Below the pieces are notes generated by a model. It was given only the letters and a program-made list of their open reading frames with translations, ran no database searches and was not told the DNA's origin. Made by a program: the position numbers and the translations under genes. Shown here piece after piece: positions 7,781 through 15,016 of a DNA stretch of 59,148 bases. Position 1 is the stretch's first letter. Each line of letters opens with the position of its first letter. The DNA comes from Bifidobacteriaceae bacterium (GTDB lineage: Bacteria > Actinomycetota > Actinomycetes > Actinomycetales > WQXJ01): the NCBI GenBank assembly GCA_031281585.1, contig JAITFE010000125.1, forward strand, positions 1-59,148, given 5' to 3'.

Positions 7781-8055
7781 GCGAATACCGGACGGCGACG
7801 GGTCGGCTGATCGGCGCGGCCGAGGTCGAAGCGGCAGCCCGCCAGGCCGAACGCGGATACGAGCCGGAGCAACTGGATTCCCTGCCGCGCAAGCGCGGAC
7901 GCAGGCCCACAGTCGGGGAAGCTGCGGCCGCGGTTGTGCCGATTCGCCTGGACCAAGCCCGCGTTGACGCGATAGACGCGCGCGCGGCCCAACTCGGCAC
8001 CACTCGCAGCGACTTCATCCGGGACGCCATCGACCGCCGCCTGGCAGCGGCCTGA
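7777..8055 (+). CDS. Ribbon-helix-helix antitoxin
   Basis: A 92-residue protein. The C-terminal part VVPIRLDQARVDAIDARA, continuing through GTTRSDFIRDAIDRRL, is a clear ribbon-helix-helix (CopG/Arc-type) DNA-binding domain: one strand, then two helices. The basic linker LPRKRGRRPTVGEAA joins it to a toxin-binding N-terminus. It begins with GTG at 7777, overlapping the upstream stop by four bases, with GGAGGTGA at 7763-7770. Toxin-first order with the antitoxin second is seen in some BrnT/BrnA-like modules. Right next to its stop is a fragment of recG. Confidence 0.75.
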   Translation: MSEYRTATGRLIGAAEVEAAARQAERGYEPEQLDSLPRKRGRRPTVGEAAAAVVPIRLDQARVDAIDARAAQLGTTRSDFIRDAIDRRLAAA

Positions 8056-8065
8056 CGCCCCAAGA

Positions 8066-8142
8066 TGGCCGCCCAGGCCGATGACGCGCTCGATCCGCGC
8101 GGCCAAGCGGGCGTCTGCGGGGTTGGGCGCCGCCGACGTCAA
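8066..8142 (-). pseudogene. Duplicated 5-prime fragment of recG
   Basis: On the minus strand this stretch encodes [20 protein letters not shown], closely matching [20 protein letters not shown] near the recG N-terminus. At the DNA level 8066-8139 aligns with 7327-7397 at roughly 80 percent identity by eye, in the same orientation, including an identical CGATCCGCGCGGCCA block. The reading frame soon leaves RecG sequence. The toxin-antitoxin pair lies exactly between the two copies, so this looks like the scar of an insertion or of a partial recG duplication. Confidence 0.7.
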
Positions 8143-8172
8143 ACACCCATGCCGGAACGCGCCGGCCGCCGG

Positions 8173-8203
8173 TTGGGCACGGCCCGCCTTGATGCGCTAG
8201 CAT
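8173..8203 (+). promoter_or_regulatory. Probable rpmB promoter
   Basis: TTGGGC (8173-8178) and TAGCAT (8198-8203), 19 bases apart, precede rpmB by about 60 bases. The same TTGnnn-N19-TAGCATGnCCAGG arrangement precedes the lipoprotein gene at 1672, which supports both calls. Zinc-dependent (Zur) control cannot be judged here. Confidence 0.4.
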
Positions 8204-8262
8204 GTCCAGGTTGCCTCCGCGCCTTGGCGCGGGACCAATCCACACCCTTCAGGAGTTTCATC

Positions 8263-8448
8263 GTGGCTGCCAAGTGCGAAATCTGCGGCAAGAAGCCGGG
8301 CTTCGGCTTTAGTGTGTCCCACTCGCATCGCCGCACCAAGCGGCGTTGGAATCCCAACATCCAGCGCGTGCGGGCGAAGATCAACGGGACGCCGCAGCGC
8401 CTCAACGTCTGCACCAGTTGCATCAAGGCCGGCAAGGTCACCCGCTAG
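8263..8448 (+). CDS. rpmB: 50S ribosomal protein bL28
   Basis: A 61-residue large-subunit protein. [20 protein letters not shown] is the canonical L28 start and [12 protein letters not shown] the end. The two CxxC pairs make it the zinc-binding form. The start is GTG at 8263, with AGGAG at 8251-8255; the upstream open frame is the recG-fragment region and not part of the protein. In many actinobacteria rpmB lies beside recG, as here, but a DhaK-like (DAK) gene often found between them is missing. Confidence 0.96.
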   Translation: MAAKCEICGKKPGFGFSVSHSHRRTKRRWNPNIQRVRAKINGTPQRLNVCTSCIKAGKVTR

Positions 8449-8461
8449 CCGCAACTCATTT

Positions 8462-8495
8462 GGCCCGGACCGCCTCAGGCGGGTCCGGGCCTTTT
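8462..8495 (+). terminator. Rho-independent terminator of rpmB
   Basis: GGCCCGGACC-GCC pairs with GGCGGGTCCGGGCC around a TCA loop (one bulge), followed by CTTTTA. It begins 14 bases after the rpmB stop. The following bases, up to the thiL stop at 8607, hold no gene that I can see. Confidence 0.85.
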
Positions 8496-8606
8496 ACTGC
8501 GCCCACGTCCGAAGACGCTCAACGCACCAGCCAGGTCCGGACTCCCGCCGGCTCATAGGCGCTCCCGGCGAGCCAACCGTCCACCTGGCTTGAACGTCCC
8601 CGTTCG

Positions 8607-9614
8607 TTAGGCGAAATGGTCCCAGCCCGCAGTTTGGGGGTTCCAGCCCGCGATTTCCACGCCCGGTCCGTTTGGGCCCGGTTCCGACACTTTCCCGATG
8701 CCGTGCCAGCCCCCCGGCAAACCAGCCCCGGCCGGGAACGTGGCCAAGAAGGCGTGGTCCTCTCCCCCAGCCAGCACCCAGTCGCGTTGGTCGGCGCCCA
8801 GCGCCCGGGCCAGGGGCGCCCACCGGGCCATGGACCCCGCCAGCGCGGGGCTGGACGGGTCGACCGCCGCCCGCACCCCGCTGGCCTTCGCCAGCCGGCC
8901 CGCGTCTTTGGCCAGCCCGTCCGAAATGTCTATCATGGCGGTGGCCCTGCCCAGAGCCGCCCGTTTGCCCAAGTCAAGCGGCGGGTCGGGGCGCAAGTAG
9001 GCGGCCACGGCGGCCTTCGCCAGAACTTCCTCCGCAATCCGCTCGGATTCCTCCCCCTTGGCCGCCAGCCAGGCCAGCCCCGCCGCTGAGCCGCCCAAAG
9101 CCCAAACGGGGGTGGAGCCGGGAGGCGTGGCGACGGCATCGGACACCGCCAGCACGTCGCCCGGCCGGGCGCCGAAGCGGGTGACGGGCTCCCGGCCCTC
9201 CAAGTCCCCCACCACGGTGCCGCTGGCGACCAAGACCGGGGCCGACGACAGGTCGCCGCCAACCACCCCGACCCGCCAACGGCGGCAGTAAGCGCCCAGG
9301 CCGCGGGCGAAATCGGCCCCCCATTCGCCGCCCAGGGCGGCGGGCGGGCCCGCCACGGCGACCACCAGCCAGCGCGGCACGGCGCCCATGGTGGCGGCGT
9401 CGGCCAAGTTCTGGGCGGCCAGCCGCCAGCCCACGTCGAAGCCGGCGGACCAGGCGGAGCGGAAATGGACGCCCTCGACAAGGATGTCGGTGCTGATCGT
9501 GGCGCGGCCGTCGGCAAGGGCGAGGACGGCCGAATCGTCGCCCGGGCCCAGCAGGGCCCCCTCCCCCGGGGGCAGGTCGCGGGTGAGGGCCGCGATCAGG
9601 GCGTCCTCGTCCAC
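8607..9614 (-). CDS. thiL: Thiamine-monophosphate kinase
   Basis: ThiL phosphorylates thiamine monophosphate to the active cofactor thiamine diphosphate. The 335-residue protein shows GPGDDSAV and STDILVEGVHF near the N-terminus (metal/ATP site of the PurM-like fold), NLADAATMGA, GGDLSSAP, IDISDGLAKDAGRLA, and GGEDHAFLATFP, all in family order. The start is GTG at 9614, five bases after the ddl stop (9620-9622); the longer frame runs back into ddl. The ddl-thiL pair is common in actinobacteria. Confidence 0.95.
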   Translation of the reverse strand: MDEDALIAALTRDLPPGEGALLGPGDDSAVLALADGRATISTDILVEGVHFRSAWSAGFDVGWRLAAQNLADAATMGAVPRWLVVAVAGPPAALGGEWGADFARGLGAYCRRWRVGVVGGDLSSAPVLVASGTVVGDLEGREPVTRFGARPGDVLAVSDAVATPPGSTPVWALGGSAAGLAWLAAKGEESERIAEEVLAKAAVAAYLRPDPPLDLGKRAALGRATAMIDISDGLAKDAGRLAKASGVRAAVDPSSPALAGSMARWAPLARALGADQRDWVLAGGEDHAFLATFPAGAGLPGGWHGIGKVSEPGPNGPGVEIAGWNPQTAGWDHFA

Positions 9615-9619
9615 GGCGG

Positions 9620-10750
9620 CTAGCGGAGCCCGACGGGGCGGCTCAGGGCCAGCTCGATCAGCTCCCCCACCAGGTCGGAGTAGCTCAGGCCGGAGGCCAG
9701 CCACATGCGCGGGTACTGCGAGATCGGGGTGAAACCGGGCATGGTGTTGATCTCGTTGATCACCAGCGGGTCGGCGGCGGTCGGATTGTAGAAGAAGTCG
9801 ACCCTGGCCAGGCCCTCCGCCCCGATCGCGCGGAAGGCGCGCGCCGCCATGTCCTGAACCGCCGTCAGCACGTCCGGCGGCAGGTCGGCGGGGCACAGCA
9901 GATCCGCGCCGGCCGCGTCGAGGTACTTGGCCTCGAAATCATAGAAGTCGTGGCCGCCCCTGACCACGATCTCCGAAGGCAGAGAGGTCCGGGGCACCCC
10001 GCCTCCGGGCGACCCGAGCACGGCGCATTCGATCTCCCGGCCGTCGGCGGCCTGCTCCACCAGGACGCGCGGATCGCACCGGCGCGCCTGTTCGACCGCC
10101 TCCTCCAACTGGCCGGCGCGGTCCACTCTTGAGATGCCGAGCGAGGAGCCGGCCCGGCACGGTTTGACGAAAACCGGCCAGCCCAATTCCCCAATCCTGC
10201 AGGCGGCCAGGCCGTCGGCCGGGGACTGGTCGGGCCCCAGGACAACATAAGGCTGGACGGGCAGGCCGTGGGCCTCCAGAACGCACTTTGCATACCCCTT
10301 GTCCATGCCGAGCGCGCTGGCCAGGACCCCCGCCCCGACATAGCGCTGGTCGGTCAGCTCCAGCAGCCCCTGAATGGTCCCGTCCTCCCCGAACGGGCCG
10401 TGGAGCAATGGGAAGACCACGTCGATGGGACCCAGGGGGGCGAGGGCGCCGTCGCCGCCCACCAGGCGCCATTCTGCGGAGCCGGCGTGGGCGGGAGGCA
10501 GCACCTCGGGGCCTTCGCCCGAAACCTCGGGGAGGCGGCCGTCCGCCGCCCTCAACGGCCCCGGATCGTCCGGGGCCAGCGACCACCGGCCCGCGCGGGT
10601 GATCCCGATGGGCACTGGCTCAAACCGGTCCCGGTCGATCGCCTCCATGATCGACCCGGCCGTCAAACAGCTAATCGAATGCTCGCCGGAGCGACCGCCA
10701 AACAGAAGGGCCACCCGGATACGCGGGGCGCGGGTCTCAGTCATCGCCAT
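9620..10750 (-). CDS. ddl: D-alanine--D-alanine ligase
   Basis: Ddl joins two D-alanines for the tip of the peptidoglycan stem peptide; MurF, encoded at 21094, adds the product. Visible: LFGGRSGEHSIS at the N-terminus, LHGPFGEDGTIQG, VKPCRAGSSLGIS (ATP-grasp lid), and NEINTMPGFT near the C-terminus with metal-binding Glu/Asn. 376 residues from ATG 10750. TTG 10753 and ATG 10744 are alternatives, none with a clear ribosome site. It is separated from clpP2 by a large palindrome and is probably transcribed independently. Confidence 0.95.
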   Translation of the reverse strand: MAMTETRAPRIRVALLFGGRSGEHSISCLTAGSIMEAIDRDRFEPVPIGITRAGRWSLAPDDPGPLRAADGRLPEVSGEGPEVLPPAHAGSAEWRLVGGDGALAPLGPIDVVFPLLHGPFGEDGTIQGLLELTDQRYVGAGVLASALGMDKGYAKCVLEAHGLPVQPYVVLGPDQSPADGLAACRIGELGWPVFVKPCRAGSSLGISRVDRAGQLEEAVEQARRCDPRVLVEQAADGREIECAVLGSPGGGVPRTSLPSEIVVRGGHDFYDFEAKYLDAAGADLLCPADLPPDVLTAVQDMAARAFRAIGAEGLARVDFFYNPTAADPLVINEINTMPGFTPISQYPRMWLASGLSYSDLVGELIELALSRPVGLR

Positions 10751-10838
10751 CAAGGCTACCCGTCGGCATGTGTCCGGGAGGTTGCCGCGCCAGCGCCGGT
10801 CAGGGGTTTGCCGGGAGCCGGCGACCCGCCTTTGCCCA

Positions 10839-10898
10839 AAGAAACGGGGACGGTACCTTTTTCCGGCTTGCCGGAAAAAGGTACCGTCCCCGTTTCTT
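10839..10898. repeat. Perfect 60-bp palindrome, REP-like
   Basis: Two exact 29-base arms (10839-10867 and 10870-10898) are separated by only TT. Each arm holds GAAACGGGGACGGTACC and a run of five T or five A next to CCGG. It begins two bases after the clpP2 stop codon, between clpP2 and ddl. It would form a very stable hairpin in RNA on either strand, so it may end clpP2 transcription or stabilise its 3-prime end. The sequence resembles repetitive extragenic palindromes tied to REP-associated (Y1) transposases; that link is from memory. Confidence 0.75.
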
Positions 10899-10900
10899 GG

Positions 10901-11587
10901 TTACTTGTCGACCGTCTTGCGGGACTTCAGGACCTGGTCGATCATCCCGTATTCCAGGGCCTGTTCGGCGGTCAGGATTTTGTCCCGCTCAATGTCGTCC
11001 CGGACCTGCTCCGGCGTCCGGTTGGAATGCTTCGCGATGGTGTCCTCCAGCCATTGGCGGATCCGCAGGATCTCGTTGGCCTGGATCTCAATGTCGCTGG
11101 CCTGGGCGTAGGCGCCGCCCTCGAAAGCCGGCTGGTGGATCAAGACGCGGGCGTTCGGCAACGCCAGGCGCAGGCCCGGCGTGCCGGCGGCCAGCACCAC
11201 GGCGGCGGCGGAGGCCGCCTGGCCCAGGCAGACCGTCTGAATGCGCGGGGTGATGTACTGCATGGTGTCGTAAATCGCGGTCAAAGCCGTGATCGAGCCG
11301 CCCGGCGAGTTGATGTACATGGTGATGTCGCGGTTCGGGTCCTGCGACTCCAACACCAGCAACTGCGCCATGATGTCGTCCGCCGAGGCGTCGTCGATCT
11401 GCACGCCCAGGAACACGATCCGGTCTTCGAACAGCTTCGCGTAGGGGTCTTGCCGCTTGAAGCCGTAGGGCGTGCGCTCCTCGAAAGAGGGCAGCACGTA
11501 CCTGGCCTGGGGCGTGGGCGCGGCGCGGCCGCCAAAGGCCAACGGCGCCAAAGAGCCGTAAGTCGAGCGCGGGTCAATGCCGGTCAT
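10901..11587 (-). CDS. clpP2: ATP-dependent Clp protease proteolytic subunit 2
   Basis: A serine protease subunit that forms a mixed tetradecamer with ClpP1 and works with ClpX or ClpC. Catalytic triad seen: S126 in [11 protein letters not shown]151 in LIHQPAFEG, and D202 in [10 protein letters not shown]. At 228 residues it is longer at the N-terminus than ClpP1, as usual for actinobacterial ClpP2 propeptides. Its ATG overlaps the clpP1 stop by four bases, so the subunits are coupled. No ClgR-box could be confirmed by eye. Confidence 0.95.
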   Translation of the reverse strand: MTGIDPRSTYGSLAPLAFGGRAAPTPQARYVLPSFEERTPYGFKRQDPYAKLFEDRIVFLGVQIDDASADDIMAQLLVLESQDPNRDITMYINSPGGSITALTAIYDTMQYITPRIQTVCLGQAASAAAVVLAAGTPGLRLALPNARVLIHQPAFEGGAYAQASDIEIQANEILRIRQWLEDTIAKHSNRTPEQVRDDIERDKILTAEQALEYGMIDQVLKSRKTVDK

Positions 11588-12222
11588 GACTGCTCCTCCC
11601 CTGAGGCCTTCTTCTTCGACTGGGCCCGGACGACCGCCTCATGGGTCACCACCTTGTCGATGAAGCCGTAGTCCAGCGCCTCGGTGGCCGTGAACCAGCG
11701 GTCCCGGTCCGAGTCCCGGTTGATCTCCTCGACCGTCTTGCCGGTCTGCTGGGCGATCAGCTCCGCCAACTGGCGCTTCATGTGCAAGATCAACTGCGCG
11801 TTGATCCGGATGTCGGTGGCGGTGCCGCCAATCCCGCCGGATGGCTGGTGCATCATCACCCGCGCGTGCGGGGTCGCGTAACGCTTGCCCTTCGCCCCCG
11901 AGGACAACAGGAACTGGCCCATTGATGCGGCCATTCCGACCGCCACCGTGGCCACGTCCGGCTTGATGTACTGCATGGTGTCGTAGATCGCCATGCCGGC
12001 CGTGATCGACCCGCCCGGGGAGTTGATGTAAAGGTAGATGTCGCGCTCCGAATCCTCCGCCGCCAGCAGCATCATCTGGGCGCAGATCGCGTTCGCGTTC
12101 TCGTCGCGGACCTCGCTGCCGAGCCAGATGATGCGTTCTCTGAGCAGGCGGTTGAAGATCGAATCGCTCAATCCCATGCCTTGGCCGTCGGGCGCGGCCA
12201 GCGTCGGGGACTCCAAGCTCAT
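11584..12222 (-). CDS. clpP1: ATP-dependent Clp protease proteolytic subunit 1
   Basis: 212 residues with the triad S100 (VGMAASMGQ), H125 (MMHQPSGG) and D174 ([11 protein letters not shown]). It pairs with ClpP2 to form the active barrel, usually essential in actinobacteria. The ATG at 12222 is chosen because CAGGAG lies about eight bases upstream; the TTG at 12255 would add 11 residues lacking homology. A palindrome separates it from tig, so it probably has its own promoter in 12223-12335, a stretch where I see no gene. Confidence 0.95.
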   Translation of the reverse strand: MSLESPTLAAPDGQGMGLSDSIFNRLLRERIIWLGSEVRDENANAICAQMMLLAAEDSERDIYLYINSPGGSITAGMAIYDTMQYIKPDVATVAVGMAASMGQFLLSSGAKGKRYATPHARVMMHQPSGGIGGTATDIRINAQLILHMKRQLAELIAQQTGKTVEEINRDSDRDRWFTATEALDYGFIDKVVTHEAVVRAQSKKKASGEEQS

Positions 12223-12335
12223 TGCGGACTCCTGAGTGTTGAGTTGTCTTTTCAAGTCACGACCCTAACGCGCCGGGCCCGCGCTTGCTTTCCGGCGCGA
12301 CCCCGTTTCGCTACGGGCGTGGAAACCGGGGCGTC

Positions 12336-12389
12336 CCAAACGTTGCCCGATGCCGTTTGGCCACCCAAACGGCATCGTCCAACGTTTGG
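12336..12389 (-). terminator. Long imperfect palindrome after tig
   Basis: 25-base arms (12336-12360 and 12365-12389) match at all but two positions around a CCAC loop; both arms begin CCAAACGTTG and end CGTTTGG in palindromic sense. It starts 12 bases after the tig stop. It probably forms the transcript end of tig. It could also be a REP-like unit, as it shares design but not sequence with 10839-10898. No clear T-run follows. Confidence 0.55.
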
Positions 12390-12401
12390 CCTTTGGGCCC
12401 G

Positions 12402-13820
12402 TCAGGCGCCTTCTTTGTCGCCCAGGGCGAGCGCCTCTAAGTCGATGGCGACTTCCTCGATCAGCGCGTCGTCCGCGAGGTCGCCGTCTTGGAGCAGGTC
12501 GCCGTCCAGCGCGGCTAGGTCCTCCCCCAGCTGGTCCACCACCGGCGCCGCGAGGCGGGCCTTGACGTCGATCGCCTGGCCGTCCGCGTCTTCGACCGCG
12601 ATCTGTTTGAGCGCCTCGACGGCGGCCTTGTTGCGCAGAAGTTCGGCGTAGAAGTGCGGCAGCTCGCCGGACCGGACGGCGGCGTTCAAGAACTCGGTCG
12701 GGTCAATCCCGTAGCGGAGCGCCATCGGCACCACGAACCGCACCAACTCGCGTTGGTCGGCCGTCACCTCGAAGTGCTTGACCAGGGCGTCCATCAACAG
12801 TTCGGTGCGGATCGCCTTGGTCGAGTCGGCTTTGTACTCCGCCAGCGCGTCCTTGTCCTCCTTCGACTTGCCGTCCCGTTCGAGACGGGCCTCGGCGTCT
12901 TTTTCAACCACGCCGCCGGGGGCGGGGAAGTCGAGCGTCTCGAGCAGGTGGTCGATCAGCTTGTCCTGCGCCTGGACTATTTGGTCGCGCTCAGCCTGCT
13001 GGTCGGCTTCCCGGCGCAGGTCGCCCCGCAGCTCTTCGATGGTGTCGAATTCGCTGGCCATCTCCGCGAACTCGTCATCCGCGACGGGCAACTCGCGCTC
13101 TTTGACGGCGTCCAGCTTGACGGTGACCAGAGCCTCCTCGCCTTCGCGGTCCCCGCCCGCCAGGGGCGAGTTGAAGGTGGTGACCTCGTCCGCGGAAAGC
13201 CCGTCCAGCGCCTCGTCAAGCCCCTCCAGCATGTTGCCGGCGCCGATCTGGTAGGAGATCCCCGACACCGAGTCGATCTCCTTGCCGTCGATCTCGGCTC
13301 TGAGGTCGATCGTCACAAAGTCGCCGTCCTGCGCGGGCCGGTCCACCGTCTTGAGCGAGGCGAACCGCTCCCGCAACCCGTCCACCAGGCGGTCCACGTC
13401 TTCGTCGCTCGCTTGCGCCAAGCCCACCTGGACCTTGACCTTGGTCAGATCCGGAATGGCGATTTCCGGGCGGATCTCGACCGTGGCCGTGAACTCGAAC
13501 TCCGGCTCCGCAGCGGCCGGGTCCGGCTGCTTGGACAGGTCCACCTCCGCCTGGGCCATGGGCGCCAGGTCGTGCTCTTGGAGCGCGCTGCGGTACCAGT
13601 CGTTCAGCGAGTCGTTGATCGCCTGCTCGATCACCGCGCCCCGGCCGACCCGCCGGTCGATGATGGTGGCGGGGACCTTGCCCGGCCTGAAGCCGGGGAC
13701 CGAAATCTGACCCGCGATCTCCTTGTACGCCCGCTCCAGCGCGGGTTTGAGGTCGTCCGGTTCGATTTCGACGGTCAGCTTGACCTTGGTCGGCTCAAGC
13801 GATTCGACGGCGCTTTTCAC
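12402..13820 (-). CDS. tig: Trigger factor
   Basis: A ribosome-associated chaperone and prolyl isomerase that meets nascent chains at the exit tunnel. The 472-residue protein has the ribosome-binding signature VPGFRPGKVP (about 41-50), a central FKBP-like domain (about 150-250, GDFVTIDLRAEIDG), and a long helical C-terminal arm. The tail is very acidic (DGDLLQDGDLADDALIEE), as in other actinobacteria. GTG start at 13820 with AGGAG about nine bases upstream. The tig-clpP1-clpP2 order is conserved. Confidence 0.96.
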   Translation of the reverse strand: MKSAVESLEPTKVKLTVEIEPDDLKPALERAYKEIAGQISVPGFRPGKVPATIIDRRVGRGAVIEQAINDSLNDWYRSALQEHDLAPMAQAEVDLSKQPDPAAAEPEFEFTATVEIRPEIAIPDLTKVKVQVGLAQASDEDVDRLVDGLRERFASLKTVDRPAQDGDFVTIDLRAEIDGKEIDSVSGISYQIGAGNMLEGLDEALDGLSADEVTTFNSPLAGGDREGEEALVTVKLDAVKERELPVADDEFAEMASEFDTIEELRGDLRREADQQAERDQIVQAQDKLIDHLLETLDFPAPGGVVEKDAEARLERDGKSKEDKDALAEYKADSTKAIRTELLMDALVKHFEVTADQRELVRFVVPMALRYGIDPTEFLNAAVRSGELPHFYAELLRNKAAVEALKQIAVEDADGQAIDVKARLAAPVVDQLGEDLAALDGDLLQDGDLADDALIEEVAIDLEALALGDKEGA

Positions 13821-13927
13821 TTCGATTTCTCCTGGGAATGACTAGCTGGCGCCGCGCTTGTGCCCGGCGGCGCATAGAGCCCGCCTAGTCTATCCGCTCA
13901 GCAGTGGAGACACGGCCGCGGCGTCCA

Positions 13928-13972
13928 GGCGGTCCGGGACGTGGGGGAGCCCCGGAACGCGGTCAGACCGCC
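13928..13972 (-). other. Stem-loop in the ftsQ-tig gap
   Basis: GGCGGTC (13928-13934) pairs with GACCGCC (13966-13972), with a nested CCGGG/CCCGG stem inside. It lies in the 257-base space between ftsQ and tig and could end the dcw transcript, though no T-run follows. I looked for a tRNA and for ftsZ here and found neither. Confidence 0.3.
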
Positions 13973-14077
13973 GGGGCCGTGCTCCACCTGGACAAACGCC
14001 CGGGCTGGCGCCCGCATTCCGCTTCTCGCCCGGTTGCGCTGAGGGCGATCAGCCAGACCAGCTCGGCACCGCTTTCG

Positions 14078-15016
14078 TCAGCGGACCACCGGGGACTCTG
14101 GGGCCGTCACGTCGATCGACTCCACGTTCGGCTGCTTCATCAGGATCTGGACCGCCGCGGCCTTGACCGGCACGTTCGAGGAGTCGCCCCAAAGCACCTG
14201 GATGCCGCTGTTCAACGTCAACGCGACCGTGTCCTCGGTTTCGGCGCCAATCGACGCCACCTCCGCCGTCAGCCATTCGGGCAGGGACGCGGCCACGCGC
14301 AGCACCGACTCGACCGTCCGCCGGTTGCCCTCCGTCAAAGGCACGGCGATCACCGGCAGGCCCTCGGGGGGCTGGTCAACTTGCGCCACCGGGTTCGCCT
14401 CCGCGTCCAGCAGCAGGTAGCCCTCGCCATCCGGCACGGCGGCGGCCGGCAGGCGCGGCTCCAGACGCACGTCCAGGCCGGTGGGCCACGCCCGCGTCAC
14501 CGTGGCCGTCTTGACGGCGGACAACGCCATCAGGCGCTGCTCGATCTGTTTCGGGTTGAGCCGCACCAGCGGCACGCCCACATCCTTGGCCAGGACCTTC
14601 GACACCTCCCCCCGGTCGATCCAGCCGCTCAGCCCCGCCACCGCGATGTCCCCCTCCCGCACCGCGAACACCGGCGAGAACCACAACACGGCCGCCGCCC
14701 CGGCCGCCGCCGCGATGGGGACCAGCCATTTCATCGCCCGCGCCACGGCGGCCCAGCGGGCGGCCCGCCGCCGCGCCCGGAAGGCGTCCCGGCTCCGCTG
14801 GGCGGCCAGTTCGGCCGGCGTGGGGCCGGGGGCGACCTCCCGCCCGTTCGCCTGGGCGCGGTCGACTGGGCGTGGGCCCCTGGGCCCGCGGTCCGTCCGG
14901 CCAACCGCCGGCCTTGCGCCGGGCTGGTCCGGCGCGGCCGCCCGGCCCCGGCCAGCGGGCAGGTCGGTCAAGTCGGCTGGCGCCGGGCCGAAGCCCAGCC
15001 ATGCGGCCAGGCCCAT
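14078..15016 (-). CDS. ftsQ: Cell division protein FtsQ
   Basis: FtsQ (DivIB) links cytoplasmic and periplasmic divisome proteins by binding FtsL/FtsB partners. 312 residues: a Pro/Arg/Ala-rich cytoplasmic part (1-95), one membrane helix (97-118, WLVPIAAAAGAAAVLWFSPV), a POTRA domain starting VREGDIAVAGLSGWIDRGEV, and a beta domain. ATG 15016 shares one base with the murC stop (TGATG). It is the last dcw gene here; ftsZ, its usual downstream neighbour, is absent and tig follows. Confidence 0.92.
   Translation of the reverse strand: MGLAAWLGFGPAPADLTDLPAGRGRAAAPDQPGARPAVGRTDRGPRGPRPVDRAQANGREVAPGPTPAELAAQRSRDAFRARRRAARWAAVARAMKWLVPIAAAAGAAAVLWFSPVFAVREGDIAVAGLSGWIDRGEVSKVLAKDVGVPLVRLNPKQIEQRLMALSAVKTATVTRAWPTGLDVRLEPRLPAAAVPDGEGYLLLDAEANPVAQVDQPPEGLPVIAVPLTEGNRRTVESVLRVAASLPEWLTAEVASIGAETEDTVALTLNSGIQVLWGDSSNVPVKAAAVQILMKQPNVESIDVTAPESPVVR

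Noticed and set aside
12654-13841. Open frame antisense to tig
   Set aside because: Mirrors tig codon structure; composition is that of a GC-rich shadow frame.
13821-14077. Possible tRNA or ftsZ remnant in the ftsQ-tig gap
   Set aside because: No cloverleaf, no TTCGANTC arm and no GTPase motif could be found on either strand.
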